Shown: positions 8,798 to 16,773 of the stretch, piece by piece
How positions within the stretch are numbered: the first letter of the stretch is position 1
Layout of the letters: each line of letters starts with the position of its first letter
Program-made: the position numbers and the translations under genes
The notes under the pieces: model-generated
Database searches by the model: none
What the model saw: only the letters and a program-made list of their open reading frames with translations
What the model was told of the DNA's origin: nothing
From: Burkholderiaceae bacterium
GTDB taxonomy: Bacteria; Pseudomonadota; Gammaproteobacteria; Burkholderiales; Burkholderiaceae_C
NCBI GenBank assembly: GCA_024235915.1
Contig: JACKLO010000025.1
Location: forward strand, 1-64,000
Reading direction: 5' to 3'
Length of the DNA: 64,000 nt

Positions 8798-9895
8798 ATG
8801 ACCGATGCACAGATCATCGTCCTCGCCACGCCGGTCTTTCTGGCGCTGATCGCGGTGGAATTCACGGTCGGCCGCCTGCGCGGCCGCAACACCTACCGGC
8901 TGGCCGACGCGCTGTCCAGCATCGGGCTGGGCATCATGAGCCAGCTGACGAACGTATTCGGCAAGCTGGTCGCCGGCGCCATGTACGTGCTGGCGTTCGA
9001 GGCCCTGGCCCCTTGGCGGCTCTCGGCGTCCGAACCCTGGGTCTGGGTGGCCGGGCTGCTGCTGTACGACCTCTGCTACTACGGGCTGCATCGAGGCGGC
9101 CACCGGGTGGCCGTGCTGTGGGCGGCCCACGCCGTGCACCATCAGAGCGAGGACTACAACCTCAGCACCGCGCTGCGCCAGACCAGCAGCGGCTTCCTCT
9201 TCGGCTGGATCTTCTACCTGCCGATGGCGCTGCTGGGCTTCCCGCCGCTGGTCTTCGGCGTGGTGGCGCTGATCGACCTGCTCTACCAGTACTGGGTGCA
9301 TACCCAGCAGATCGGCCGCCTCGGCTGGTTCGACCGCTGGTTCTGCAGCCCCAGCAACCACCGCGTGCACCATGCGGTGAACGACCGCTACGTGGACAAG
9401 AACTACGGCGGCATCCTGATCCTCTGGGACCGGCTCTTCGGCAGCTTCGAGGACGAGCGTGCCGACGAACCCTGCGTCTACGGCACGCGCAGCCCGCTGC
9501 GCAGCTGGAACCCGCTGTGGGCCAACCTGCAGGTGTACGCCGATCTGGCACACGACAGCTGGCACGCCCGGTCGTGGGCCGACAAGCTGCGCGTGTGGCT
9601 CAAGCCCCCGGGCTGGCGGCCGGCCGACGTGGCGGCGCGCTTCCCGAAGCCGGCCTTCGACCTGGCAGCGGTGCGGCGCTGGGAGCCGGCGCTGTCGCCC
9701 GCCGCGGCCTGGGCAGCAACGCTGCTGTTCGCCGCCCTGCTGGGCGCCACCGCGCTGTTCCTGTGGAACGCCCACCTGCTGAGCTGGCCGCAGAAGGCCG
9801 CCGCGGTGTCCGGCATCCTGACCGGCCTGTGGGCCGTGGGCCTGATCAGCACGCCGCGGTCGGCAGCCGCAGCCGCGTCGGAACAGCCCGCGTGA
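8798..9895 (+). CDS. Sterol desaturase / fatty acid hydroxylase family membrane protein
   Basis: The protein has 365 residues starting at the ATG at 8798, which gives an immediate first membrane helix (AQIIVLATPVFLALIAVEF). The eight-histidine di-iron signature is visible: HRGGHR (residues about 97-102), HAVHHQSEDYN (about 111-121) and NHRVHHAVN (about 187-195). About five hydrophobic segments are present, and two more sit at the C-terminus (AAWAATLLFAALLG, AAAVSGILTGLWAVGL). Family members hydroxylate or desaturate lipids, sterols or fatty-acid chains using O2. The closest character is to the large bacterial C-5 sterol-desaturase-like group; the substrate is unknown. It is transcribed divergently from the pilin operon. 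Confidence 0.88.
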   Translation: MTDAQIIVLATPVFLALIAVEFTVGRLRGRNTYRLADALSSIGLGIMSQLTNVFGKLVAGAMYVLAFEALAPWRLSASEPWVWVAGLLLYDLCYYGLHRGGHRVAVLWAAHAVHHQSEDYNLSTALRQTSSGFLFGWIFYLPMALLGFPPLVFGVVALIDLLYQYWVHTQQIGRLGWFDRWFCSPSNHRVHHAVNDRYVDKNYGGILILWDRLFGSFEDERADEPCVYGTRSPLRSWNPLWANLQVYADLAHDSWHARSWADKLRVWLKPPGWRPADVAARFPKPAFDLAAVRRWEPALSPAAAWAATLLFAALLGATALFLWNAHLLSWPQKAAAVSGILTGLWAVGLISTPRSAAAAASEQPA

Positions 9896-9905
9896 ACAGG
9901 GCGCC

Positions 9906-10964
9906 CTAGAAGAGGCCGCCGCCGGCCTGGGGTGGCGCCACGCCCAGGTGGCGGAAGGCGGCAAGCGTGGCCGTGCGGCCGCGCGGCGTGCGCTGCAGGA
10001 AGCCTTGCTGGATCAGGTAGGGCTCGATCACGTCCTCGATCGTGCCCGACTCCTCGCCGATGGCCGCGGCCAGGTTCTCCAGCCCCACTGGGCCGCCGTC
10101 GAAGCGGTGCACCACGGCTTCCAGCAGCTTGCGGTCCATGACGTCGAAGCCCAGTGGGTCCACGTCCAGCAGCGCCAGCGCCTTGTCAGCGATGGGTGCA
10201 TCGATGTGTCCCGAGCCCTTGACCTGGGCGTAGTCGCGTACGCGGCGCAGCAACCGGTTGGCGATGCGCGGCGTGCCGCGGCTGCGGCGCGCGATCTCCG
10301 CCGCGCCGCTGGCGTCGATCGGCACGTTCAGCAGCGCCGCGCTGCGGGTGACGATGCTGCCGAGTTCCTCGGCCGTGTAGAACTCCAGCCGCGCGACGAT
10401 GCCGAACCGGTCGCGCAGCGGGTTGGTCAGCATGCCGGCGCGCGTGGTGGCGCCCACCAGCGTGAACGGCTGCAGGTCGAGCTTGATCGAGCGCGCCGCC
10501 GGGCCGTCGCCGATCATGATGTCGATCTGGTAGTCCTCCAGCGCCGGGTACAGGATCTCCTCGACCACCGGGCTCAGGCGGTGGATCTCGTCGATGAAGA
10601 GCACATCGTGCTTTTCCAGGCTGGTGAGGATGGCGGCCAGGTCCTTGGGCTTTTCCAGCACCGGGCCGGAGGTCTGGCGCAGGTTCACCCCCAGTTCGGC
10701 GGCGATGATGTGGCTCAGCGTGGTCTTGCCCAGCCCCGGCGGGCCGAACAGCAGCACGTGGTCCAGCGCTTCGGCGCGGTGGCGCGCGGCGCCAACGAAG
10801 ATCTCCAACTGCTCGCGCGCCTTGGCCTGACCCACGTACTCCTGCAGCCGCTTGGGCCGCAGCGCGCGCTCCAGGGCTTCCTCGTTGGGCGAGGCGGGCG
10901 CGGCGCTGACCATGCGCGGGCGCTGGAAGCCATCATTATGGAAGTCGTCGGTCTGTACGGCCAT
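9906..10964 (-). CDS. ruvB: Holliday junction branch migration helicase RuvB
   Basis: The protein has 352 residues, the normal RuvB length. It contains the Walker A motif GPPGLGKT at residues 74-81, the Walker B DEIH at 125-128, sensor GATTRAGML, the arginine-finger region NPLRDRFGI, and the C-terminal winged-helix domain (EPYLIQQGFLQRTPRGR). RuvB hexamers drive branch migration of Holliday junctions with RuvA. Normally it directly follows ruvA. Here ruvA lies on the same strand at 11935-12510 and is separated by two opposite-strand genes, so ruvB probably has its own promoter in or near the 37-base divergent gap upstream. Confidence 0.98.
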   Translation of the reverse strand: MAVQTDDFHNDGFQRPRMVSAAPASPNEEALERALRPKRLQEYVGQAKAREQLEIFVGAARHRAEALDHVLLFGPPGLGKTTLSHIIAAELGVNLRQTSGPVLEKPKDLAAILTSLEKHDVLFIDEIHRLSPVVEEILYPALEDYQIDIMIGDGPAARSIKLDLQPFTLVGATTRAGMLTNPLRDRFGIVARLEFYTAEELGSIVTRSAALLNVPIDASGAAEIARRSRGTPRIANRLLRRVRDYAQVKGSGHIDAPIADKALALLDVDPLGFDVMDRKLLEAVVHRFDGGPVGLENLAAAIGEESGTIEDVIEPYLIQQGFLQRTPRGRTATLAAFRHLGVAPPQAGGGLF

Positions 10965-11001
10965 ACAGGCATTATCGGTGGCAGCGCGGGATAATCACCG
11001 C

Positions 11002-11343
11002 ATGTCCCTGGCCAGCCGTCACCTGCACACCATCGCCCGGCTGGCAATGGTGGCGGCGTTGGCGCTGGCATTGCTGCCCACTGTGGCCCGGGCACTCCAG
11101 CCCGTGGCTGCGGCGCCGGTCTGGGCCTCGGTGTGCAGCAGCACGGCCACGCCCGACCTGACCCACGCGCTGGATGCCTGCGCGCACTGCGTGGTGGCGG
11201 CACTGCCGGTGCTGCCACCGGCACCGGCCAAGCTGCCGGCCGCCACGCCCGGTGGCCATGTGGCCGCCCCGATCGTGGCGCAAGGTCTTGCCGGCGGTGC
11301 CGCATGGGGTGCGGCGCAGGCCCGTGCACCACCGGCCGCCTGA
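11002..11343 (+). CDS. DUF2946-like small exported protein next to a copper chaperone
   Basis: The protein has 113 residues. The N-terminal segment LARLAMVAALALALLPTVARA-type text (residues about 10-30) is a signal peptide or single membrane anchor. The remainder is Ala/Pro-rich and contains VCSS and DACAHCVVAALP, a short Cys-x-x-Cys pattern like that of DUF2946 proteins, which often lie beside copper-handling genes. It directly precedes the PCu(A)C chaperone on the same strand. A role in periplasmic copper handling is inference from context. It starts 37 bases from ruvB, divergently. Family assignment is moderate because the domain is short and variable. Confidence 0.6.
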   Translation: MSLASRHLHTIARLAMVAALALALLPTVARALQPVAAAPVWASVCSSTATPDLTHALDACAHCVVAALPVLPPAPAKLPAATPGGHVAAPIVAQGLAGGAAWGAAQARAPPAA

Positions 11344-11408
11344 ACGACTCCGCCTACCTTGATTGCGCGGCCGCCTCCCTGCGAGCCGCTGTCGTTCACG
11401 CACGAAAG

Positions 11409-11903
11409 ATGCCCATGTTCCGCTTCCCCAAGCACACCCTCCCCGCGCTGTTCATCGCCGCGGTCACCAGCGCTGCCCAAGCCCAGATCACCGTCCAGGA
11501 CCCCTGGGTCCGGGGCACGGTCGCCCAACAGAGGGCCAGCGGCCTGTTCGCCATCATCACCTCGGCCCAGGCCGGCAAGCTCGTGGCGGCCTCGTCGCCG
11601 GTGGCGGGCGTCGTCGAGATCCACGAGATGTCGATGGACGGCTCGACCATGCGCATGCGCCAGCTCAGCGACGGCCTGCCGTTGCCCGCGGGCCAGGCCG
11701 TGGCGCTCAAACCCGGCGGCTACCACGTGATGCTGATGGACCTGAAGCAGCAGCTCAAGGCCGGCGAGACGGTGCCGGTGACGCTGGTGGTCGAAGGCGC
11801 CGACGGCAAGCGGCAGAACGTCGAGGTGCAGGCGCCGGTGCGCGCGCTGGGTGCCACGGGCAGCATGCAGCCCGGCGGCATGCACGGCGGCATGAAGCAC
11901 TGA
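11409..11903 (+). CDS. Periplasmic copper chaperone PCu(A)C
   Basis: The protein has 164 residues. A signal peptide (LPALFIAAVTSAAQA) ends near residue 25, before QITVQDPWVRGT, the start of the PCu(A)C domain. The copper-binding pattern H-x-M ... M ... H-x-M is visible as IHEMSMDGSTM and later GGYHVMLMDL. The C-terminus is an extra Met/His tail (GSMQPGGMHGGMKH) that may act as a flexible copper-binding arm. PCu(A)C delivers Cu(I) to the Cu-A or Cu-B sites of cytochrome oxidase. A second in-frame ATG lies two codons downstream. It forms a two-gene unit with the DUF2946-like gene, inserted between ruvA and ruvB. Confidence 0.92.
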   Translation: MPMFRFPKHTLPALFIAAVTSAAQAQITVQDPWVRGTVAQQRASGLFAIITSAQAGKLVAASSPVAGVVEIHEMSMDGSTMRMRQLSDGLPLPAGQAVALKPGGYHVMLMDLKQQLKAGETVPVTLVVEGADGKRQNVEVQAPVRALGATGSMQPGGMHGGMKH

Positions 11904-11934
11904 CGCGTCGGCCCGCTGAACGGGGTCGGTGAGT

Positions 11935-12510
11935 TCAGCGGCTGAGGGCCTTGAGCGCCAGCTTGATGCCCTCGGCCACGCCCACGTCGGGCGGCAGCGC
12001 CTTCAGCGCCGCCTTGGCGTCGCGCTCGTTGTAGCCCAGCGCCAGCAGGGCCTGCACGATGTCGGCCTGGCTGTCGCTGACCGCCTCGGCCGAGGTGATA
12101 CCGAGGTCCGGTCCCAGCTTGCCCTTGAGTTCCAGCAGCAGGCGCTCGGCTGTTTTTTTTCCGATGCCCGGCACCTTGACCAGGCGGCCGACATCCTGCG
12201 CCGTGACGGCTTGCGACAGCTCCGTGGTCGACAGGCCCGAGAGCACGGCGAGCGCTGTGCGCGGTCCGACGCCGCTGACCTTGACCAATTCGCGGAAGCT
12301 GGCGCGTTCGCCTTCGGTGAGGAAGCCGTAGAGCAGCTGTGCGTCCTCGCGCACCACGAAGTGGGTCAGCAGCGTCACCGGCGCGCCCAGGGCAGGCAGG
12401 TGGTAGAAGCTGCTCATCGGCACGTCGAGCTCGTAGCCCACGCCGTGCACGTCGACGAGGATCTGCGGCGGCGCTTTGGCCGCAAGGGTTCCGACGAGGC
12501 GTCCGATCAT
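11935..12510 (-). CDS. ruvA: Holliday junction branch migration protein RuvA
   Basis: The protein has 191 residues and begins MIGRLVGTLAAKAPP, the OB-fold start of RuvA. Two helix-hairpin-helix motifs follow (VKVSGVGPRTALAVLSGL and VKVPGIGKKTAERLLLELK), then a flexible linker and the C-terminal RuvB-binding domain (IVQALLALGYNERDAKAAL). RuvA tetramers recognise the Holliday junction and load RuvB. The Lys-Lys codons of the second hairpin are written with an uninterrupted run of eight A (12160-12153), a potential slippage site that is unusual in this GC-rich sequence. The usual downstream neighbour ruvB is displaced by about 1 kb. Confidence 0.98.
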   Translation of the reverse strand: MIGRLVGTLAAKAPPQILVDVHGVGYELDVPMSSFYHLPALGAPVTLLTHFVVREDAQLLYGFLTEGERASFRELVKVSGVGPRTALAVLSGLSTTELSQAVTAQDVGRLVKVPGIGKKTAERLLLELKGKLGPDLGITSAEAVSDSQADIVQALLALGYNERDAKAALKALPPDVGVAEGIKLALKALSR

Positions 12511-12535
12511 GGACGCGGATTATGTTGGCCCCCAA

Positions 12536-12601
12536 GACGCCTTCGGCGTCGCCCCCCCAAGGGGGAGCCGCCCGCCTTGGGGCGGCCCGGCGGCGGGCCC
12601 G
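12536..12601. repeat. Three tandem hairpins between ruvA and the response regulator gene
   Basis: Three perfect or near-perfect hairpins follow each other: GACGCC/GGCGTC around TTC (12536-12550), CCCCC/GGGGG around AA (12554-12565) and GCCGCCC/GGGCGGC around about six bases (12567-12586). GC-rich hairpin strings like this are common between genes in Burkholderiales and may act as terminators or REP-like elements. There is no T-tract, so a Rho-independent terminator is not certain. Confidence 0.6.
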
Positions 12602-12615
12602 GAAGGCCCAGGTGG

Positions 12616-13272
12616 TCAGCGCCCGAACAACCCCAGCCGCTGCGCTTCCAGCGCCGCTTCGGCGCGCGAGCTCACGTTGAGCTTGCGGTAGATCTGCTTC
12701 ACGTAGTCGGCAATGGTGTGCCGGCTCAGGCCGAGCTGCACGCCGATCTCCGGCAGCGTGTAGCCCTTGGCCACACGCAGCAGCACCTCGCTCTCGCGTT
12801 CGGTGAGCGACACGTTGGGCAGCAGGTTGTTCTGCGGCTGCGTGGGCTTGGCCTTCTCCGTGAAATAGGCCATCACGCGGCGCGCGATGCTCGGGCTCAG
12901 CGGCGGTTCGCCCTGGCTGATGCGCTGCAGCTGCTCGGTGATCAGCTCGCGCGCCTGTTCCTTGAGGATGTAGCCGAAGGCTCCGGCCTGCAGCGCCGGG
13001 AAAAGATGTTCGTCGTCGTCGTGGATGGTCACGACCACGGACTGCGCCTCGGGCTGCAGGTCACGCAGCTTGGTCACCACGTCGACACCGGAACCGTCGG
13101 GCAGGCCCAGGTCCACCAGCGCAAGGTCGAACTTCACCGCGGAGACGAGCTCGATGGCGTCGTGCACGCGCGCAGCTTCCGACACCTGCGCGCCGGGAAA
13201 CACCTGCTGCACCAGGCTGCGCATCCAGGCACGGATCTCCGGCAGGTCTTCAAGCAGCAGGATGTTGGTCAT
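12616..13272 (-). CDS. NarL/FixJ-family response regulator
   Basis: The protein has 218 residues. The receiver domain (residues about 1-120) shows the acidic pair in LLLEDLPEI, the phospho-acceptor in LALVDLGLPDGSG (Asp at about 54) and the conserved Lys in GYILKEQ. The C-terminal LuxR-type helix-turn-helix contains LTERESEVLLRVAKGYTL and a recognition helix in SRHTIADYVKQIYRKL. It is encoded 49 bases downstream of a 7TM histidine kinase on the same strand and is very probably its partner. Targets are unknown; no target genes are obvious next to the pair. Confidence 0.94.
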   Translation of the reverse strand: MTNILLLEDLPEIRAWMRSLVQQVFPGAQVSEAARVHDAIELVSAVKFDLALVDLGLPDGSGVDVVTKLRDLQPEAQSVVVTIHDDDEHLFPALQAGAFGYILKEQARELITEQLQRISQGEPPLSPSIARRVMAYFTEKAKPTQPQNNLLPNVSLTERESEVLLRVAKGYTLPEIGVQLGLSRHTIADYVKQIYRKLNVSSRAEAALEAQRLGLFGR

Positions 13273-13321
13273 GGCCCCGATGGCGTGAAACGAAAATTCA
13301 TGCTACCAGCGCGCGCCCACT

Positions 13322-15169
13322 TCAGGGGGCCAGCTGGGTGGCGCGATCCAGGGGCAGCGTGAGGCGTATCACGGTTCCATAGCCGGGGCCGGATTCCACC
13401 AGGCACTGGCCCTGCATCTGCTTGGCGCGCTGCTTCATCGTCATCATGCCGTGGCCGCGGTCCAGGCGGCCGTCCAGTTCCATCGGGATGCCGTGGCCGT
13501 TGTCCTGGATCACCAGCTGCAGGTCGCCGTCGGCGATGTCGCAGGTGAAGCTGCAGCGCGTGGCGCCGCTGTGCTTGATGATGTTGCTGGTGGATTCACG
13601 CAGGATGCGCGTGGTCTGCACGTAGGCGCGGGCCGACAGCGTCTGCGGCAGGTCGTCGGGGGATTCCCATTCGGCCTCGATGCCCGACTGCGACAGGCGC
13701 GACATCAGCTCGGCACGCCAGTCGCCCAGCGCGTTGGCCAGTGGCACCGGCTTGCCGGTGAGGCCGCGCACCGACAAACGCATTTCTTCAAGCGCCTCGC
13801 GTGCCAGCGTGGAAATGCGCGGGTCCTCGCTGGTGTGCACGATGGTCAGCAGCTTGGCACCCAGGTCGTCGTGCAGGTCGGCGGCGATGCGTTTGCGTTC
13901 CTTCTCGGTGACCTGCTCCACGCGCAGTTCCGTCATCTGACGGAAATTGCGCTCGATCTCGGCGGTGGCGTCGCGGATGCGTGCCTCCAGGTTCACGCGG
14001 GTGGCCTCGGACGCCTGCAGCGCGCGGCCGTGCTGGCGCACCAGGCGCAGCGCCACCAGCAGCAGCGCCAGCGGCGCCACCAGCGCCGTGGCGTGCAGCG
14101 CGGCGGCTGGCACCGGCGCGTAGCGGCCCGCCAGCTGCACCAGCAGCGCCGTGCCGGCCGCCCCCAGCGCAAAGGCGGCCAGGGCTGGCCAACGGCCCTG
14201 CAGGCGGCGCCGCAGATGCAGGTGGAACGCAGCGGCGGCCGCGATCTCCAGTGCAAACAGCGTCAACCACAGCGCCGTGAGCATGTGCAGCCGAGCCGGT
14301 CCGGCGGCCACCAGCGTCATCGGCATCAGCACGCTCTGCAGCGCCAGTGCGCGGCTGACGCTGCGGCTGCGCCAGCGCGCCTCGCGCAACAGGAACTGCA
14401 CCGCGGCCAGCGTCACCAGCGCCAGCATCACGCCGTGCAGGAACTCGAGCACCGCAACACCGGCGCCCAGCGCCGGCCACCAGCGTGGCACTTCCACCAA
14501 CGCCCAGCCGATACACAGTGCGCCGAAGTAGGCCAGGTGGCTCTGCTCCCGGTGCCGCCAACCGAGCAGGAAGACGAAGCCGCCCGTGAGCAGCAGCGAC
14601 ACCGCCAGCGCCTGCGGCAACTGCACCTGCAGCACCGTGGCGCGGGCCGCCAGCGGCGCCAGCTCGGACTGCGGGCCCACGCGCAGTGGCGACAGCCCGC
14701 CCGCCTGTGCCCGCGACGCCACATGCGACAGCGGCGCGCCCTCGACCCGCAGGTCCAGCACCTGGGGCGCGCTGCCATCGGTCAACGGGAGCGGCAGCAG
14801 CAGCGGCCCGGGGCAGGCACTGGCCGTGCCGGTGCGCCAGAACAGCCGCCCGTCCACGAACACCTGCAGCCGCGTGCAGGCACGTTCCACGTACAGCGCT
14901 TGCGGTTGGCTGGCGTCCAGCGGCGCCAGTGGCACGCGATACCAGTGGACCTGGCTGTCGGCGCCCTGGGCCCAGAGGTCGGGCAGCGGTCGCTCGGCGC
15001 CGGGCGCGGCGGGCGGCGTGGAAGCCGAGGCCGCCGTCACCTGCGCGCGGTCGAGCACCTGCACCGTGGCCATGGCCGGCGCGGCAGCCAAGCCCAGCCA
15101 GATCAGCAGGCAGGTCAGGCCACGTCGGCAAGGCGCAGCCAGGGACAACATGATCGACAGCCCATTCAT
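13322..15169 (-). CDS. 7TMR-DISM-type sensor histidine kinase
   Basis: The protein has 615 residues; the ATG at 15169 is followed by a signal-like hydrophobic stretch (LTCLLIWLGLAAAPAMA). Residues about 30-190 form a periplasmic jelly-roll-type 7TMR-DISM sensor domain (VHWYRVPL, LYVERACTRLQVFVDG). Seven hydrophobic helices follow (about 195-390), then a coiled linker and a HisKA_3 dimerisation domain with the phospho-acceptor in KERKRIAADLHDDLGAKLL (His about 433). The HATPase domain has the N-box ESTSNIIKHS and G-box QDNGHGIP. This architecture senses an extracellular, often carbohydrate-like, ligand; the ligand here is unknown. It is the partner of the downstream NarL-type regulator. Confidence 0.9.
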   Translation of the reverse strand: MNGLSIMLSLAAPCRRGLTCLLIWLGLAAAPAMATVQVLDRAQVTAASASTPPAAPGAERPLPDLWAQGADSQVHWYRVPLAPLDASQPQALYVERACTRLQVFVDGRLFWRTGTASACPGPLLLPLPLTDGSAPQVLDLRVEGAPLSHVASRAQAGGLSPLRVGPQSELAPLAARATVLQVQLPQALAVSLLLTGGFVFLLGWRHREQSHLAYFGALCIGWALVEVPRWWPALGAGVAVLEFLHGVMLALVTLAAVQFLLREARWRSRSVSRALALQSVLMPMTLVAAGPARLHMLTALWLTLFALEIAAAAAFHLHLRRRLQGRWPALAAFALGAAGTALLVQLAGRYAPVPAAALHATALVAPLALLLVALRLVRQHGRALQASEATRVNLEARIRDATAEIERNFRQMTELRVEQVTEKERKRIAADLHDDLGAKLLTIVHTSEDPRISTLAREALEEMRLSVRGLTGKPVPLANALGDWRAELMSRLSQSGIEAEWESPDDLPQTLSARAYVQTTRILRESTSNIIKHSGATRCSFTCDIADGDLQLVIQDNGHGIPMELDGRLDRGHGMMTMKQRAKQMQGQCLVESGPGYGTVIRLTLPLDRATQLAP

Positions 15170-15276
15170 CGCGCGGGCATCGTAATCGTGCGGCGCACGG
15201 CCGCTGCGGTGGACAATGCGCAGCCTGACACGCCATCGCCGACCCGTCAGCGGGCGGTGCCACCCCGGGCCCCAAC

Positions 15277-16296
15277 TTGATCCTGCGCCACCGCTTCGAA
15301 CCCGCCGACAACCGTCGCCTGGCCCGCCTGTGCGGCCCGCTGGATGCGCACCTGCGCCAGATCGAGCAGGCGCTGGGCGTGCGCATCGAGCGCCGCGACG
15401 CCGAGGTGGCCGTGCACGGCAGCCGCACTGCCGTGCATGTGGCGCGCAACCTGCTGATCGAACTGCACGACAGCTCGGCGCGGACGCTGGACGAGCGTGC
15501 CGTGCGCCTGGCGCTGGTGGAAGCCGGCGCCACCGCGCCCGCGCCAGCAGCCAAGCGTGCAACCAAGGCGGCGATCAAAGCGGCGGTTGCCGTGCCCGAC
15601 GACACCCCCATCCACCTGCACACGCGCCACGCCGACCTGGCCGGCCGTACGCCCAACCAGGTGGCCTACCTGCGGCAGATCCTGGCGCGCGACATCTGCT
15701 TTGGCATCGGCCCGGCCGGCACCGGCAAGACCTTCCTGGCAGTGGCTTGCGCCGTGGACGCGCTGGAGCGCGGCACGGTGCAGCGCATCGTGCTCACGCG
15801 CCCGGCGGTGGAAGCCGGCGAGAAGCTGGGCTTCCTGCCCGGCGACCTGGCGCAGAAGGTGGACCCCTACCTGCGCCCGCTGTACGACGCGCTGTACGAC
15901 CTGATGGGCTTCGAGCGCGTCGGCCGCGCCTTCGAGAAGAACCAGCTCGAGATCGCGCCGCTGGCCTTCATGCGCGGGCGCACGCTGAACCACGCCTTCG
16001 TCATCCTGGACGAGGCGCAGAACAGCACGCGCGAGCAGATGAAGATGTTCCTCACCCGCATCGGCTTCGGCAGCAAGTGCGTGATCACCGGCGACGTGAG
16101 TCAGATCGACCTGCCCAAGGGCCAGTCCAGCGGACTGGTGGACGCGGCCCAGGTGCTGCAGGATGTGGAGGGCGTGGGCTTCACGCACTTCGGCGCCGAC
16201 GACGTGGTACGTCATCCACTGGTGGCACGCATCGTGCGCGCCTACGACAAGGCGGCCGAACGCGAACAGCGGCGCCACACCGCGCGGGACGATTGA
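15277..16296 (+). CDS. PhoH-family ATPase (PhoH-like, ybeZ type)
   Basis: The protein has 339 residues from a TTG start that gives the family's usual beginning ILRHRFEPADNRRLARLCG. An N-terminal KH-like region (to about residue 110) is followed by the PhoH ATPase core: Walker A GPAGTGKTFLA (about 145-155), LTRPAVEAGEKLGFLPGD, and Walker B FVILDEAQN (about 244-252). It ends with an Arg/Asp-rich tail. PhoH/YbeZ proteins are NTPases linked to the RNase YbeY and to RNA maturation. Its stop overlaps the ybeY start by one base, which fits the conserved ybeZ-ybeY operon. Confidence 0.94.
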   Translation: MILRHRFEPADNRRLARLCGPLDAHLRQIEQALGVRIERRDAEVAVHGSRTAVHVARNLLIELHDSSARTLDERAVRLALVEAGATAPAPAAKRATKAAIKAAVAVPDDTPIHLHTRHADLAGRTPNQVAYLRQILARDICFGIGPAGTGKTFLAVACAVDALERGTVQRIVLTRPAVEAGEKLGFLPGDLAQKVDPYLRPLYDALYDLMGFERVGRAFEKNQLEIAPLAFMRGRTLNHAFVILDEAQNSTREQMKMFLTRIGFGSKCVITGDVSQIDLPKGQSSGLVDAAQVLQDVEGVGFTHFGADDVVRHPLVARIVRAYDKAAEREQRRHTARDD

Positions 16297-16736
16297 TGGC
16301 ACGGCCTGAACTCACGCTGTCGCTGCAGTTTGCCGACAAGCGGCACCGCGCGTTGCTGCCGCGGCACTTCGTGGCCCGCTGCCTGCGCGCGGCGCTGGAG
16401 TCCCCCGCGCAGCTGTCGGTACGCATCGTGGATGCCGACGAGGGCCGCGCGCTGAACCGCGACTTCCGCGGCAAGGACTACGCCACCAACGTGCTCACCT
16501 TCGACTACGAACGCGAACCGGTCGTGGTGGCCGACCTGGTGCTGTGCGCACCGGTGCTTCAAGCCGAGGCCGACGCCGCCGGACGGCCGGTGAAGGACCA
16601 CTACGCCCACCTGCTGGTGCACGGCGCCTTGCATGCGCAAGGCTGGGACCACCAGCGCGCCGCCGAAGCCCGTCGCATGGAAGCGCGCGAGACGGCGCTG
16701 CTGGCCGCACTGGGCCTGCCGGATCCCTACGCCTGA
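16296..16736 (+). CDS. ybeY: Endoribonuclease YbeY (rRNA maturation factor)
   Basis: The protein has 146 residues starting at an ATG that overlaps the phoH stop (TGATG). It carries the zinc signature HLLVHGALHAQGWDH (H-G-x-L-H-x-x-G-W-D-H type) at about residues 109-123 and the upstream FRGKDYATNVLTFDYE block. YbeY is a single-strand-specific endoribonuclease involved in 16S rRNA 3'-end maturation and ribosome quality control. Length is normal for the family. A short hairpin, GAGGC/GCCTC, overlaps its stop codon (16735-16749) and separates it from the convergent amylase gene. Confidence 0.96.
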   Translation: MARPELTLSLQFADKRHRALLPRHFVARCLRAALESPAQLSVRIVDADEGRALNRDFRGKDYATNVLTFDYEREPVVVADLVLCAPVLQAEADAAGRPVKDHYAHLLVHGALHAQGWDHQRAAEARRMEARETALLAALGLPDPYA

Positions 16737-16773
16737 GGCACAACGCCTCGGGTGAGTGCCCAGGGCCGCAGCC

